Shown: positions 18,185 to 27,520, counted from the stretch's first letter. The stretch is DNA of 64,000 bases from Schaalia sp. JY-X169 (GCF_014069575.1 NZ_CP059675.1:434001-498000); one strand, 5' to 3'. Made by a program: numbers and translations. Notes: generated by a model from the sequence alone, not told the origin.

Positions 18185-18598
18185 ATGCGGTCCGTAACTA
18201 ACGTTCTTGCAGCTGTGTTTCTTGCTCCGACACTTACCGTTTCGCTGAGCGGGTTTGCGAGTGCCGTACACCCCGAAGAAGCTCAACGAGTCGAGGCAAC
18301 GCAGCAAGCAAATGAGGCAACAACCGTCCCTCCATTAAAGCCTCGAGCTGCGCCGACATGGCACGACTATGGCTCCAGATACCAATGGATTTGCTATCTG
18401 CAATACGACGTAACTTCAATGTCGAAGTGTAGAGGCGGGACGCTGGTTATCTGGGATAAGACGCTGAAAAAAGAAGCCTCTCGTATGTTCATACCCAATT
18501 CGCCAGCAGCGCCCGCGAACGTCAACTGGTATTGTGTGGCCTCCGGGGCATCTTTCGTGTTGAGCCTTCCTGGTCAACCCGCGTCCGTTGGAGGCTGA
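18185..18598 (+). CDS. Small secreted protein, function unknown
   Basis: A 137-residue protein with a Sec signal peptide (VLAAVFLAPTLTVSLSGFASA, cleavage after ASA expected) and a mature region with three cysteines and several tryptophans (WHDYGSRYQWICYLQYD, SKCRGG, NWYCVASG). ATG 18185 is preferred because GGGAAGG lies 8 bases before it. No family is recognised. The cysteines suggest a disulphide-bonded extracellular domain. A small membrane-protein gene follows 55 bases later on the same strand. Confidence 0.65.
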   Translation: MRSVTNVLAAVFLAPTLTVSLSGFASAVHPEEAQRVEATQQANEATTVPPLKPRAAPTWHDYGSRYQWICYLQYDVTSMSKCRGGTLVIWDKTLKKEASRMFIPNSPAAPANVNWYCVASGASFVLSLPGQPASVGG

Positions 18599-18653
18599 TT
18601 TTGAAGGCATCGATTGCTCTCTTAGGAGCAATCGGCATTAAGGGCTCTTGTCC

Positions 18654-18833
18654 ATGAACCGTGGAGACAAGGGTGTCGTCATTGCTGCCCAAGTGTTGGT
18701 CTTCTTTGGCGGACTTCTTGTACTGCCGGGGCTGTGGGGAGGCTTGTTGGGTTGGCTCTATCTAGGCTTTCTTATCCTTATTCAGCTCGTGGTAATTTGT
18801 TGGTACCTGTGGTGGAGGAAAAGACCGAATTAA
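18654..18833 (+). CDS. Small two-helix membrane protein
   Basis: A 59-residue protein made almost entirely of two hydrophobic segments (IAAQVLVFFGGLLVLPGL and GWLYLGFLILIQLVVICWYLWW) with a basic C-terminus RKRPN. ATG 18654 is preceded by AAGGG about 9 bases upstream. No family is recognised. It may be expressed with the secreted protein just upstream. Short length leaves some doubt that it is translated. Confidence 0.5.
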   Translation: MNRGDKGVVIAAQVLVFFGGLLVLPGLWGGLLGWLYLGFLILIQLVVICWYLWWRKRPN

Positions 18834-19163
18834 GATGTCATTCCCAACCTCTCGCAGCACAGGGTGAAGCGTGGAGGTGTCGATGGCAGAGTCGACGTTG
18901 GACTCTTGGGCGGCCGAGCGGGGATGCTCTCCGAGCCGATCCGAGTTCCCTCCACCAGAGGGAACATTTCTGCTTGCTCTCACATCATCGGATTATCAGA
19001 TCCGACATGACAAACACAGCTTGTCGAGGTGTTGTCGATTGGACGCAACCCCAAGAGTTCGAAGTAGACCACTACCAGACCAATGCCACGGCAAACGCCC
19101 TAGAGCAAAAAATGCTGGTCCGGCACCATACAGACCTCGTGCACGGTCGAAGTATTGGTGCTT
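18834..19163. other. Intergenic stretch without a supported gene
   Basis: About 330 bases lie between the small membrane protein and the convergent 610-residue protein gene. Open frames here have no ribosome-binding site and no recognisable protein features. No strong hairpin or promoter was seen. Confidence 0.5.
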
Positions 19164-20996
19164 CTAGGGTAGGTCCCCGGTCCGGGTGAAAACCATCGAG
19201 ATATTCTCTATTTCGTCTCCCGCGTACCCTATTCCCACCACGGGTTCGGCACCAATGTCGAAAGTAACAGTTGTCTGCGCTCGCTGGTATAGGGGAATGT
19301 CCCACGCTTCCCCGGATGCCGGTGAGTTGTCGATTCCCGTGAAGGTGTTTGTCTGCGAATCAAAAGTACCTTGCAGGACCGTTGGTCTGCCATCATCAAT
19401 TGTGATTGTCATTTTGTTCTCGTCCAGAGTGATGACCGCTTGGTGCGGGTCGAACTCAGTCACCATCGGTTCATCCCCGGGGTCGAAGGGGTGTGCAGAA
19501 TAGGTCCCACGATACTGGTAGACGCCTACCACCGGAGAGTCGGATGCCTGTTGTTCGGCCTCGGGTTCTCCCGGTTGATCGGGGCTTGCCAGTTCTATTT
19601 CTAGTTGTTGTGCCAGCGCGTCGAGGACCTCCAACGCTTTGCTCAGTTCCATTACATCCACTTGGGCTATTGCCTCATCGAGGCTCTCAACCTGTTGTGG
19701 TGGAAGGCTCAGGCCAGCGGCAGCTAGGTTCGATTCGAGTTCCGCCTCCGTGTTAGCCTCCGTTAGGGGTGTGACAGTGAGGACGGGGGAGTTATCCCCA
19801 GCAAGGAGTTTGTCGAGGGCGACTTCGCCTTCCTGATAGCGTTCCATTTTGAAGCCCCAGAGGCGACCGTCAGCAAAGTAGTCCATGATGTTGCCTGAAA
19901 GGTCGGCAATCAGGCCTACGGTGTCGGTCGGGTTCGGGAAAGCGACGAAGGTAGCTCCGGACAACGGTCCCGTGGTGTCCTGCATGGAACCGAACGCGGC
20001 GGTGAGTTTATGGTCTTCGCCTAACGTTATCGCACTGGTAGTTTCCCCTATTTCCACCATCACGTCGGCGCCGTTGATCACGATTGAGGCCGCTCCGGCA
20101 AGCCCAACACCCCCGGTGGAGGCAGCGGCCGCCAGGGAACCAGCCGCTGTTGGGGCTGCCAGCGCTGCAGCTCCGCCGGCAGTGGCGATTGTGGCGCCCA
20201 CAAATAACCCGACTTTCGCGACTGTCTTGGTGGCCATCGCAGCCTTGGTCATCTTGTCCCAGAACGAGGCATCTTTGGTGGCCCCAGAATGAATGATCTC
20301 TTGCGCTGCATCCAATTGGGCTTTGATGTCCTTTACGTCTTGACCCAATTGTCGAGCGAGTGTCTGCAACTTTTTAGGGCCCTTGGTCTGGTCGTACGCT
20401 TTGGTGAACTCTTCGGCCCATTGCTGTTGGTCCCCGGGCGTAGCAGGAAGGAGCTTGGGTAGCGAAGTCGCTTGGTACGCTGTCGGCTGACCCCAAAAAA
20501 CATCCGACGGTGGCGCGTTTGAGCTGGCCGCATCTGAATCTGTTGAATCTGAACCAGCATTCTCCGACGGGGCTGTTGCTTCCTCTCCTACGGCCGCGTC
20601 GATGATTTGAAGGCCCTGACTGATGATTAGGTCTGCATCCGCTAGCGAAGCTAGGGCTTCGTCGATTATCGTTGCGACCTCGTCTATGTTTGGTTCCTCG
20701 GCAAAATCCACCACTAAGAACCGCTCCGTCACCAAGCGTGCGTCAACGTACTGTTGCATGGCAAGCGTTGCTGCGACGTTTGCGGCTTCGACTTCTTCGG
20801 ATGGCTCTGGGTAAATAAACTGGACCGGCTCAACCACCTGCGTGTCCGTGGTGGGAATTGGGGCGCTGATGTGGGCGCGAAAGCCCAGTCCTGCGAACAC
20901 GAGGCCACACACAGCCAGCACGGCCAGAACGATTTGAGCGGGCAGCAAGTTGACTGGGCGGCGTACAGATGGGGCCTGGTCGGGAGCGACTGACAT
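19164..20996 (-). CDS. Large envelope-anchored protein with central glycine/alanine-rich hydrophobic region
   Basis: A 610-residue protein with one N-terminal membrane anchor (LPAQIVLAVLAVCGLVFAGLGF). A helical region follows, then a long Gly/Ala-rich hydrophobic stretch near residues 255-300 (VGLFVGATIATAGGAAALAA and onwards) resembling membrane-inserting toxin or holin-like segments. The C-terminal ~110 residues are a lipocalin-like beta domain beginning VVGVYQYRGTY. It is the last gene of a three-gene minus-strand operon and starts 2 bases after the interrupted gene upstream. No family is recognised, and function is unknown. Confidence 0.65.
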   Translation of the reverse strand: MSVAPDQAPSVRRPVNLLPAQIVLAVLAVCGLVFAGLGFRAHISAPIPTTDTQVVEPVQFIYPEPSEEVEAANVAATLAMQQYVDARLVTERFLVVDFAEEPNIDEVATIIDEALASLADADLIISQGLQIIDAAVGEEATAPSENAGSDSTDSDAASSNAPPSDVFWGQPTAYQATSLPKLLPATPGDQQQWAEEFTKAYDQTKGPKKLQTLARQLGQDVKDIKAQLDAAQEIIHSGATKDASFWDKMTKAAMATKTVAKVGLFVGATIATAGGAAALAAPTAAGSLAAAASTGGVGLAGAASIVINGADVMVEIGETTSAITLGEDHKLTAAFGSMQDTTGPLSGATFVAFPNPTDTVGLIADLSGNIMDYFADGRLWGFKMERYQEGEVALDKLLAGDNSPVLTVTPLTEANTEAELESNLAAAGLSLPPQQVESLDEAIAQVDVMELSKALEVLDALAQQLEIELASPDQPGEPEAEQQASDSPVVGVYQYRGTYSAHPFDPGDEPMVTEFDPHQAVITLDENKMTITIDDGRPTVLQGTFDSQTNTFTGIDNSPASGEAWDIPLYQRAQTTVTFDIGAEPVVGIGYAGDEIENISMVFTRTGDLP

Positions 20997-20998
20997 GA

Positions 20999-21691
20999 CT
21001 AGCTTCCTGCCCTTCTGATTAGCTCTATGGTTGCAACTGAGTAGACAGTGGCACCACCGACCTCGATCTCATTTGCCTGTTGGCCGTAGCCAACCATGAG
21101 CCCTTCAACATCCTGCACAACCACAGGGAAATAGGCTGGCTCGACTGTTTCCAGAACTTCGGCAGTGAGGTCAAGATAGAAAGAATCAATATCTAGATAC
21201 AAGAGGAGCTCAGATCCATGCAGCTCTCCGGTCACTAGCACGTCCCCCGTAGCCACGTAACCTGGGTCTGCATCCCCGTTGATGGTTGCGGTGAGGGAAC
21301 TGAGAAATGCCTCAAAGCCAGCTTCACTCTGATCTGCGGGGATGGTAAGTACGCCGGTGACCAGCTCTTCAGCCATGGGATTCCCGGCTGCGTCCTCGCT
21401 ATCGAAGTACCCGCGAGTAAACGTCATATCCCACGTTCCGGCGATGTCTGAGAAGACGAAGTCTGTCTTCACGTCGGCTGTGTCACCGCCCTCGACGGGG
21501 TCAGATTCGTCCGCTTGCCCAGCCGCTGCACCACCCAGTTCTACAATTGCCGGAGGAGCAACACTGATAGTTGCGCCCTCTGTTGCGTTGGACCTGGTGA
21601 GTCAAAGCAGTGCTCCGCCCGCCCATGCCAACAAGGCAACCACACCGAGCACTACCGTGATCACAATTGGTGTAATACTCGAACGTTTCAC
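20999..21691 (-). pseudogene. Membrane-anchored beta-domain protein interrupted by one in-frame TGA
   Basis: GTG 21691 has a perfect GGAGGTG site and starts a 29-residue hydrophobic anchor (KRSSITPIVITVVLGVVALL...). Codon 30 is TGA (21602-21604). The same frame then continues without shift through LTRSNATEGATISVAPP into a 200-residue acidic, lipocalin-like domain (IAGTWDMTFTRGYF...). A CGA-to-TGA change would explain it. The downstream part could also be translated from GTG 21472, but would lack the anchor. A recent nonsense pseudogene is most likely; readthrough is possible. Confidence 0.7.
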
Positions 21692-21749
21692 AGCACCCAC
21701 CTCCGACTTGTAGATCAACTGGCCTTATGATGATTCCGCAGTTTCGGCC

Positions 21750-22208
21750 CTAACTATCCTTCTCCAGAACCATCCGAGTCTCTTCCCCATCGTCAACGGA
21801 TAGCTGGTTCCCTTCAACGGTGCCGATTATTTCTGCGCCGTCGTCAGTTAGCAGCTTGATGTGAGAATCGTCGATCTTTTCCCATGTAAGTGATGTGTCC
21901 GTTTCGCCGTCACTGAACGCCCCGCTGCCGTCAACCGCCAAAGTCAGGGACACGGTGAACCCGTCCTCTTGAAGTGCGGCCAACTCTTCGGAGCCAATTG
22001 CAACACCGTCCATCTCCATTTCGACCATGATCCAGGTGCCGGGGAAGTCCACTGACTGCGACACCACGGTGTCGCCCGCTGTGTCCTCCCCGGACTGCAC
22101 CGCATCACCCGATGTCTGCGAGGTCGGGGCGCCACTTGAACATGCAACAAACAGTGTGGTTCCTAGTAGTGACAGCACGGTTGTAAGTAGTTTGCGTGTC
22201 CGCGTCAT
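21750..22208 (-). CDS. Small lipoprotein, first gene of the envelope operon
   Basis: A 152-residue lipoprotein: basic start MTRTRK, hydrophobic core, lipobox FVAC followed by SSG, then a Ser/Thr/acidic linker and a compact beta-rich domain beginning FPGTWIMVEMEMDG. The domain resembles lipocalin-like DUF4923/DUF5640 folds. The GTW opening is shared with the next gene and a related one with the third. AAGGAGG precedes ATG 22208 at good spacing. It would be attached to the outer face of the membrane. The substrate is unknown. Confidence 0.75.
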   Translation of the reverse strand: MTRTRKLLTTVLSLLGTTLFVACSSGAPTSQTSGDAVQSGEDTAGDTVVSQSVDFPGTWIMVEMEMDGVAIGSEELAALQEDGFTVSLTLAVDGSGAFSDGETDTSLTWEKIDDSHIKLLTDDGAEIIGTVEGNQLSVDDGEETRMVLEKDS

Positions 22209-22368
22209 GGCTCCTCCTTGAGTTGACTTATCTCAATCTTTCCGGATCACGGACAGGCAGGCAGGCGAATGAATCTAACGTTTTGATTGCGACATTCGTG
22301 GTTGTGCCGTGCTATTACGTGAGAGTCAAATTGTGGCGAGTTTTATCGGAGAGAAGGAGAGCAGTGCA

Positions 22369-23232
22369 ATGAGAGTCCTGATACGTTGCAGCATAAACTG
22401 GGAGCGATCGCTGCGAACGAGTGTATTGGTAGGACTTTGTCTGACCCTTGCCGGAGGAGGGGTTCTTGGGGCCTGCAGTAGCGGCAAAGACTTGCAAACT
22501 CTCCCGACTAGTGGTGTCTTCGACTATCAGCTCGGAGGAGGATACTCCCCAGTTGACGGACAGAGACCGAATGTTGTTGTCAGGGATGTGACGGACTCTC
22601 CCGAGCCTCGTGCGTACAGCATCTGCTATATCAACGGCTTCCAGACACAACCTCTCAAGGAAGCGGAGTTCGCTAACGAGTTAGTTCTCACCGATTCCTC
22701 TGGGACACCGATAACTGACCCCGATTGGCCAGATGAGCAGATTCTTGATCCTTCAACAGAAAGCCAACGTGAGGGGATACTCGCGGTTATTGGACCAAAA
22801 ATAGATGCCTGTGCGGCAAAGGGTTTCGATGCAGTTGAGATCGATAACCTCGATACTTTCACCAGATTTGGACAGATCGACCGCGCCGGTACCATTGCCT
22901 TGGCAACCTCTTACGCGACTCGCGCCCATGACGCGGGTCTGGCGATTGGCCAAAAGAACACCTTGGAACTCGGTCGTATTGGCAAGGATCAAATTGGGTT
23001 TGACTTTGCTATTACTGAGTCCTGTGCGGTGTATGACGAGTGCTCCTCATACCGGGAAACCTATGGCCCGCACGTTCTGCAGATTGAGTATGACGACGAG
23101 CTCGCTGAGGCTGGGATGACGTTCGAGGACGTCTGCTCCCTGCCGAGTCGCGCGCCGTTGACGATCCTGCGTGACCATGACCTTGTGCCTTTTGGTTCGC
23201 CGAGCTACCTCTATGAGAGATGCAGTTCCTAG
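22369..23232 (+). CDS. GH114-family lipoprotein, endo-alpha-1,4-polygalactosaminidase-like
   Basis: The 287-residue protein has a lipobox (GGVLGAC) after a hydrophobic segment, then a TIM-barrel of the GH114 family. Visible family segments are YSICYINGFQT, GFDAVEIDNLDTF with the candidate catalytic aspartates near residue 165, and AIGQKNTLEL. Family members hydrolyse alpha-1,4-linked galactosamine polymers such as those in Pel-type or fungal matrices. ATG 22369 is preferred over the longer frame at 22309 because AAGGAGA lies 8 bases upstream. It probably acts on the cell surface. The specific substrate is inferred from the family. Confidence 0.82.
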   Translation: MRVLIRCSINWERSLRTSVLVGLCLTLAGGGVLGACSSGKDLQTLPTSGVFDYQLGGGYSPVDGQRPNVVVRDVTDSPEPRAYSICYINGFQTQPLKEAEFANELVLTDSSGTPITDPDWPDEQILDPSTESQREGILAVIGPKIDACAAKGFDAVEIDNLDTFTRFGQIDRAGTIALATSYATRAHDAGLAIGQKNTLELGRIGKDQIGFDFAITESCAVYDECSSYRETYGPHVLQIEYDDELAEAGMTFEDVCSLPSRAPLTILRDHDLVPFGSPSYLYERCSS

Positions 23233-23350
23233 TGGACCGGGTCTCCCAACGCCTGGATACAGAGTCATAGAGGGCGACAGGGCGCTGCGGCTAGTCGCCA
23301 GGTGAAGAGCCTTGAAACTCGCGCGTTCGGCGCCAGACGGCGCCTCGGGA

Positions 23351-24466
23351 TCAGACTAGGGACTCACACGAAACCAGGAGGTCAATCTTCTTCCACTGCG
23401 TTGCTTCGTCTATGGAGTTGCCCTCCTCAACTGAGGCAAAGCCACACTGGGGAGACAGCGTGACGTTGTCGCCGATGATGGCGCGGGCCTGTGCAAGGCG
23501 GGCTTCGATATCGGCGGGTGTCTCCATTGCTGGGTTCTTGGTAGAGATGAGGCCGGCGACAAACGTCGTCCCAGTATCTTTGAGTACCGCCCACGGTTCG
23601 AATGATCCCGAGCGGTCATCGTCGTACTCCACGTAGAAGCGGTCAAACGGCAGTTGCGCAATGATCGGTGCGACCGAGTCGTAGAACCCTGAGAAAAGCG
23701 GGTGCCCCTTGAAGTTGCCCTTGCAGAAGTGAGTGGCGATCGTCATGTCCTCAGGCTTGTTCTCTAGCGCCAGCGTCGACACGTGGCGGAACCACTCTAG
23801 GACCGTGTCCTTGTCGTAACCCATTGCCTCAATGCGCTGGTTGAAGTTGTCGTCAATCAGGTACGTCCACGAAGTGTCGTCAATCTGCAGGAAACGGCAC
23901 CCGTGATCACAAAGATCCCTGATGGCGTCCTGGTAAGCGAGGCCGATATCCTCGATGAGCAGGTCGACATCGTCACCGTAGTAGGGGACATCCCTCTTAC
24001 CAAGCTGCAGATAGTTGTCGACCAGGATCATGTTCGGTCCAGAAATGCACTTCTTCGCTGTCACACCCGGATACTTGGCGGCCTCGTTAGCGAGGAACTC
24101 AAACGCCTCCACCTCTGGGTGCGAACGATCCGAATCGTAAGAAACCTTGCCGTCTATGTACCCCAACTCAATCTCATTGCTGACCCCATTGAGCTCCTTC
24201 ACAAGGTGGTGTGTTGAGAAACCATCGAACTCTTTGAGCCAGTCGACGTGCCACCAGCGGCGGCGGAACTCGCCATCAGTTACAACGGTCAAACCATGCT
24301 CCACCTGCTGGGCAACAAGGTCAGCGATTGCGTCATCTTCAACTTCGCGCAGTTCCGCCAGGGAAATGTCGCCAGCTTTGAAGGATGCACGGGCCCGCTT
24401 CACTTCCTCCGGCCTAAGGAATGACCCGACAATGTCGCATTTGAGGTTGTGCTTGCTCTTCGACAT
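23351..24466 (-). CDS. MetE-like cobalamin-independent methionine synthase family protein (YxjG/YxjH type)
   Basis: A 371-residue protein matching the C-terminal catalytic half of MetE (UROD/MetE fold). It has DIVGSFLRPEEVKRAR at the N-terminus, VVTDGEFRRRWW, LQIDDTSW, HFCKGN with a zinc-ligand type His/Cys pair, and SPQCGFAS near the end with another zinc cysteine. Short proteins of this type lack the N-terminal folate half and use other methyl donors or salvage substrates. ATG 24466 has GGAGGA 5 bases upstream. It stands alone, and no riboswitch was recognised upstream. Confidence 0.88.
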   Translation of the reverse strand: MSKSKHNLKCDIVGSFLRPEEVKRARASFKAGDISLAELREVEDDAIADLVAQQVEHGLTVVTDGEFRRRWWHVDWLKEFDGFSTHHLVKELNGVSNEIELGYIDGKVSYDSDRSHPEVEAFEFLANEAAKYPGVTAKKCISGPNMILVDNYLQLGKRDVPYYGDDVDLLIEDIGLAYQDAIRDLCDHGCRFLQIDDTSWTYLIDDNFNQRIEAMGYDKDTVLEWFRHVSTLALENKPEDMTIATHFCKGNFKGHPLFSGFYDSVAPIIAQLPFDRFYVEYDDDRSGSFEPWAVLKDTGTTFVAGLISTKNPAMETPADIEARLAQARAIIGDNVTLSPQCGFASVEEGNSIDEATQWKKIDLLVSCESLV

Positions 24467-24594
24467 GGCGTCCTCCGTGTGACCGGCGGCGTAAGGCATA
24501 GAACGGTCTCTTCATGGCGCCGCGCATCCCAAGATACGCCGAGAAGCATCGCTATGATCCCGCGTCCGTCAGTCGGCCGCGTGACCGGGGTAGC

Positions 24595-25215
24595 ATGGCG
24601 ACCATGACGTCACAACCGGAGCATTCCTTACCTTCGCGTGCACAACTGCACCATGGTGCCCCACGTCAACCCTGGTTCAAGAAGTTGTGGGTCTGGGTTG
24701 TCGTGGCGCTTGCGGTGGTGGCTGTGGTCACCGCGGTCGTCCTCGTCAACAATGCCCGCCAGGTCGCACCTTCGCAGAGTGGTGAGCAGTCAGGCGAAGT
24801 TGGGGAGTCAGTGGTTGATCCGCAGCAAAGTGACGAGGGCGCCCAAGTCCAAGATCCGGAGAGTAGCGGTGGGTCCGAGGGCGATTCCGCGACGACCAAT
24901 GATTCAGAGGACTGTGACGCTGCCTTCGCGCAGGCCGAGTACTACGCGGGAACCCTCTATGTCAGTGAAGCAATGGCCAAGTCTCTCTTGACCACTCCTG
25001 ATGGTGATGGGTTTAGCGCCGATGCGACATCGTGCGCGATTGAACGACTGGATTGGGACTGGGGTGCCAACGCTGTTGAGAAGGCGCGGTTGCTCAGTGA
25101 GGATCCAGACCTTACTGCGGAGGACATTTACGACCTGCTCACCAGTGAACACGGCGAACTCTTCACCCCCGCCCAGGCTGAGTACGCAATAGCGCAGCTC
25201 GCATCCCAGGGTTAG
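24595..25215 (+). CDS. Ltp-domain membrane-anchored surface protein
   Basis: About 206 residues from ATG 24595 (ATG 24604 also possible). A short cytoplasmic end is followed by one membrane helix (LWVWVVVALAVVAVVTAVVLV), an acidic Ser/Gly-rich linker, and two copies of the Ltp repeat: AFAQAEYYAGTLYVSEAMAKSLLT and FTPAQAEYAIAQL, the second partial. Ltp domains occur in host- or phage-related surface lipoproteins, where one prophage member blocks DNA injection. No lipobox is present here. It converges with the methyltransferase gene and overlaps it by 4 bases. Confidence 0.8.
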   Translation: MATMTSQPEHSLPSRAQLHHGAPRQPWFKKLWVWVVVALAVVAVVTAVVLVNNARQVAPSQSGEQSGEVGESVVDPQQSDEGAQVQDPESSGGSEGDSATTNDSEDCDAAFAQAEYYAGTLYVSEAMAKSLLTTPDGDGFSADATSCAIERLDWDWGANAVEKARLLSEDPDLTAEDIYDLLTSEHGELFTPAQAEYAIAQLASQG

Positions 25216-26063
25216 CGATCGGGCCAGTTGATGAACTCGGCCTCGGGAAGCCTGGAACGCATCACTTCGATGGCTTGTGGGTTCTGATCGACGAGGACGA
25301 ATGACCGACCCAGCTGCGAGGCTGCAACCCCGGTTGTGCCAGAGCCCGCGAAGAAGTCGAGGACGGTGTCGCCCGGACGGCTGGAGGCTTGAATAATGCG
25401 TCGCAGGATTCCCAGGGGCTTCTGAGTGGCGTATCCGGTTTTCTCTTTCCCGGTGGGGGAGACGATGGTGTGCCACCACACGTCCGTGGGTAACTTGCCG
25501 CGAGCCGCCTTCTCAGGTGTGACGAGGCCGGGAGCCATGTAGGGTTCGCGGTCGACGTCTTCAGAATTGAAGTAGTACGAGGACGGGTCCTTGACGTAAA
25601 CCAAGATTGTGTCGTGTTTAGCCGGCCATTTCTTCTTAGATCGCGCCCCGTAGTCGTAGGCCCAGACGATCTCGTTGAGGAAGCACTCCCGCCCGAACAG
25701 GGCGTCGAGTAGGACCTTTGCGTAGTGCACCTCGCGGAAGTCGAGGTGGAGGTAGAGAGTTCCGTCCTCGGACAAGAGCCGCCAGGCTTCCTCAAGGCGG
25801 GGCTCTAGGAACTCCCAGTAGTCGGCGAAACGGTCATCATAGGACGTCACCTTCTCTACGACCTGCTCGTAACGCGCCCCTTTGAACCCGACGCGGCCCG
25901 AGTCTGTGACCCGAGTCGAAGTTGACGTTCGGCGGGTCTGGGTGCGACCCGTGTTGAATGGCGGGTCGAGGTAGATGAGGCGAAATGCAGCATCTGGCAT
26001 CTCGCGAATCACCGCGAGGTTGTCGCCCTCAATGACGACATTCCCAAGTCTGTGCACATCCAT
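25212..26063 (-). CDS. Orphan site-specific DNA methyltransferase (beta class, DPPF type)
   Basis: The 283-residue enzyme has the beta-class motif order: catalytic DPPF (LIYLDPPFNTGR) near residues 31-38 and the SAM-binding FFAGSGTTG near 236-244 at the end. DPPF enzymes methylate adenine N6 or cytosine N4. No restriction gene is adjacent, so it is either a solitary regulatory methylase or the remnant of an RM system. ATG 26063 begins MDVHRLGNVVIEGDNLAVI, the usual start for this class. Confidence 0.9.
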   Translation of the reverse strand: MDVHRLGNVVIEGDNLAVIREMPDAAFRLIYLDPPFNTGRTQTRRTSTSTRVTDSGRVGFKGARYEQVVEKVTSYDDRFADYWEFLEPRLEEAWRLLSEDGTLYLHLDFREVHYAKVLLDALFGRECFLNEIVWAYDYGARSKKKWPAKHDTILVYVKDPSSYYFNSEDVDREPYMAPGLVTPEKAARGKLPTDVWWHTIVSPTGKEKTGYATQKPLGILRRIIQASSRPGDTVLDFFAGSGTTGVAASQLGRSFVLVDQNPQAIEVMRSRLPEAEFINWPDR

Positions 26064-26188
26064 TGACTCACTTTAATCCAACCAGGCGCCGGAGCGATCG
26101 CGATCATCAAGCCGAGGGCGGAACGCTGGCGCAGAGGTAGCTAAGTATGGAAATCTTGGATTAGAACTACCTAGAACTTGGAGAGAGA

Positions 26189-27025
26189 ATGTCGAACCCG
26201 GTTTTCAACCGCATGGAAGGCCAGTGGGCTAACCAGTCGACGGCCGCAACGGCTCAGGCGACACACCCCCCTGTTTATGATCAGAAAGCATTTGAGGAAG
26301 CGCGGCGTTCGTATGAAGCGCCCTCGGCTGATGCAGTTGATATGGGACGGATGACGTACGACGACGTCATCGTGAAGACAGCCCTCAACCTGGGTGTGCT
26401 GATTGCTGCTGCTGCGGCTACGTGGTTTGTGGTGGCCTCGAACTTTAGTTTGGCAATGCCGCTCATGATGGGCGGCCTGCTGCTTGGGTTCGTCCTCGCA
26501 ATGGTCAACATCTTCTCCAAGACGATTCGTCCGGGTCTGATCCTGGCTTACTCTGCGCTCGAGGGCGTTGCTCTTGGCGCGCTGAGCCTGGTGACGGAAA
26601 TGTGGGCCCCAGGCGTAGTTCTTCAGGCCGTGGTTGCAACATTCGCGGTCTTTGGTGTCACGCTTGCGCTGTTCGCGTCGGGCAAGGTTCGCAACTCCCC
26701 AAAGATGCAGAAGTTTGCCCTGATCTCCATTATCGGTTTGATCCTCTCCCGCGTCCTCATCTGGGTACTCGGGATGATGGGTGCGCCGATCGGTGGCGTC
26801 GACGGGCCAATGATCATGGGATTCCCACTTAGTGTTGTCCTCTCAATGTTCGCAGTGCTGATCGGGGCGATTTGCCTGATCTCTGACTTTGACCAGGTCA
26901 AAGTCGGTGTCGCTCAGGGCGCTCCCGCGAAGTACTCATGGATGTGCGCATTCGGCATGATGGTGACACTGGTGTGGCTGTACGTGGAGATTCTCAACAT
27001 TCTCTCCCGTTTGCAGTCCCGCTAG
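26189..27025 (+). CDS. Bax inhibitor-1/YccA family membrane protein
   Basis: A 278-residue protein with a ~60-residue polar N-terminus (MSNPVFNRMEGQW, typical of actinobacterial members) and seven hydrophobic segments. The conserved acidic end of the family is visible as ISDFDQVKVGVAQGAPAKYSW near residues 231-251, the di-aspartate pH/Ca2+ sensor region. Related proteins are Ca2+ leak channels of the cytoplasmic membrane. GGAGAGAG precedes ATG 26189. It stands alone, 60 bases before the FKBP gene. Confidence 0.92.
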   Translation: MSNPVFNRMEGQWANQSTAATAQATHPPVYDQKAFEEARRSYEAPSADAVDMGRMTYDDVIVKTALNLGVLIAAAAATWFVVASNFSLAMPLMMGGLLLGFVLAMVNIFSKTIRPGLILAYSALEGVALGALSLVTEMWAPGVVLQAVVATFAVFGVTLALFASGKVRNSPKMQKFALISIIGLILSRVLIWVLGMMGAPIGGVDGPMIMGFPLSVVLSMFAVLIGAICLISDFDQVKVGVAQGAPAKYSWMCAFGMMVTLVWLYVEILNILSRLQSR

Positions 27026-27087
27026 AAAGACAGAAATTACTCGACCCTCCCAGGCGGTGAGGCCGCCCCAAAAGACAAGGAAAACCT

Positions 27088-27492
27088 TTGGAAAACGTGA
27101 CAGTATCCGGACAGTTCGGAGATAAGCCACTCATTACCTTCACTTCACCCACTCCTCCTGAGGACCTCGTGGTGGAAGTTCTCGAAGAGGGCGATGGACC
27201 CGTTGTCGAGGTGGGTGACACGATTGTCTGCAACTACTTGGGCAAGGTGTGGAGCGGGAACGTCTTCGACAACTCTTATGATCGCGGTGCACCGCTGGAC
27301 TTCGCTATCGGTGTTGGAATGGTGATAGCGGGTTGGGATGACGGCCTCGTCGGGCAGAAGGTCGGTTCCCGGGTTCTTCTCTCGATCCCGTCGCACCTGG
27401 CTTACGGACCCGCTGGCGTTCCGCAGGCGGGTATCAAAGGCGGCGACACGCTGGTCTTTGTGACTGACATTTTGGAAGCAATCAAACGCTAG
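27088..27492 (+). CDS. FKBP-type peptidyl-prolyl cis-trans isomerase
   Basis: A 134-residue cytoplasmic isomerase. FKBP active-site residues are visible: VCNYLGKVWSGNVFDNSYDRG (Tyr/Phe/Asp), VIAGWDDGLVGQKVGSRVLLSIP and AYGPAG, then DTLVFVTDIL. The start is TTG 27088, preceded by AAGGA at proper spacing; GTG 27097 is an alternative. No signal peptide is present. A strong bidirectional terminator separates it from msrA. Confidence 0.93.
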   Translation: MENVTVSGQFGDKPLITFTSPTPPEDLVVEVLEEGDGPVVEVGDTIVCNYLGKVWSGNVFDNSYDRGAPLDFAIGVGMVIAGWDDGLVGQKVGSRVLLSIPSHLAYGPAGVPQAGIKGGDTLVFVTDILEAIKR

Positions 27493-27520
27493 GTTGCAGC
27501 AGAACGCTTACTCGTAACAG

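Noticed and set aside
18871-19167. 98-codon plus-strand frame in the gap before the envelope operon
   Set aside because: No ribosome-binding site, no recognisable domain and an odd Arg/Pro/Ser composition in the second half.
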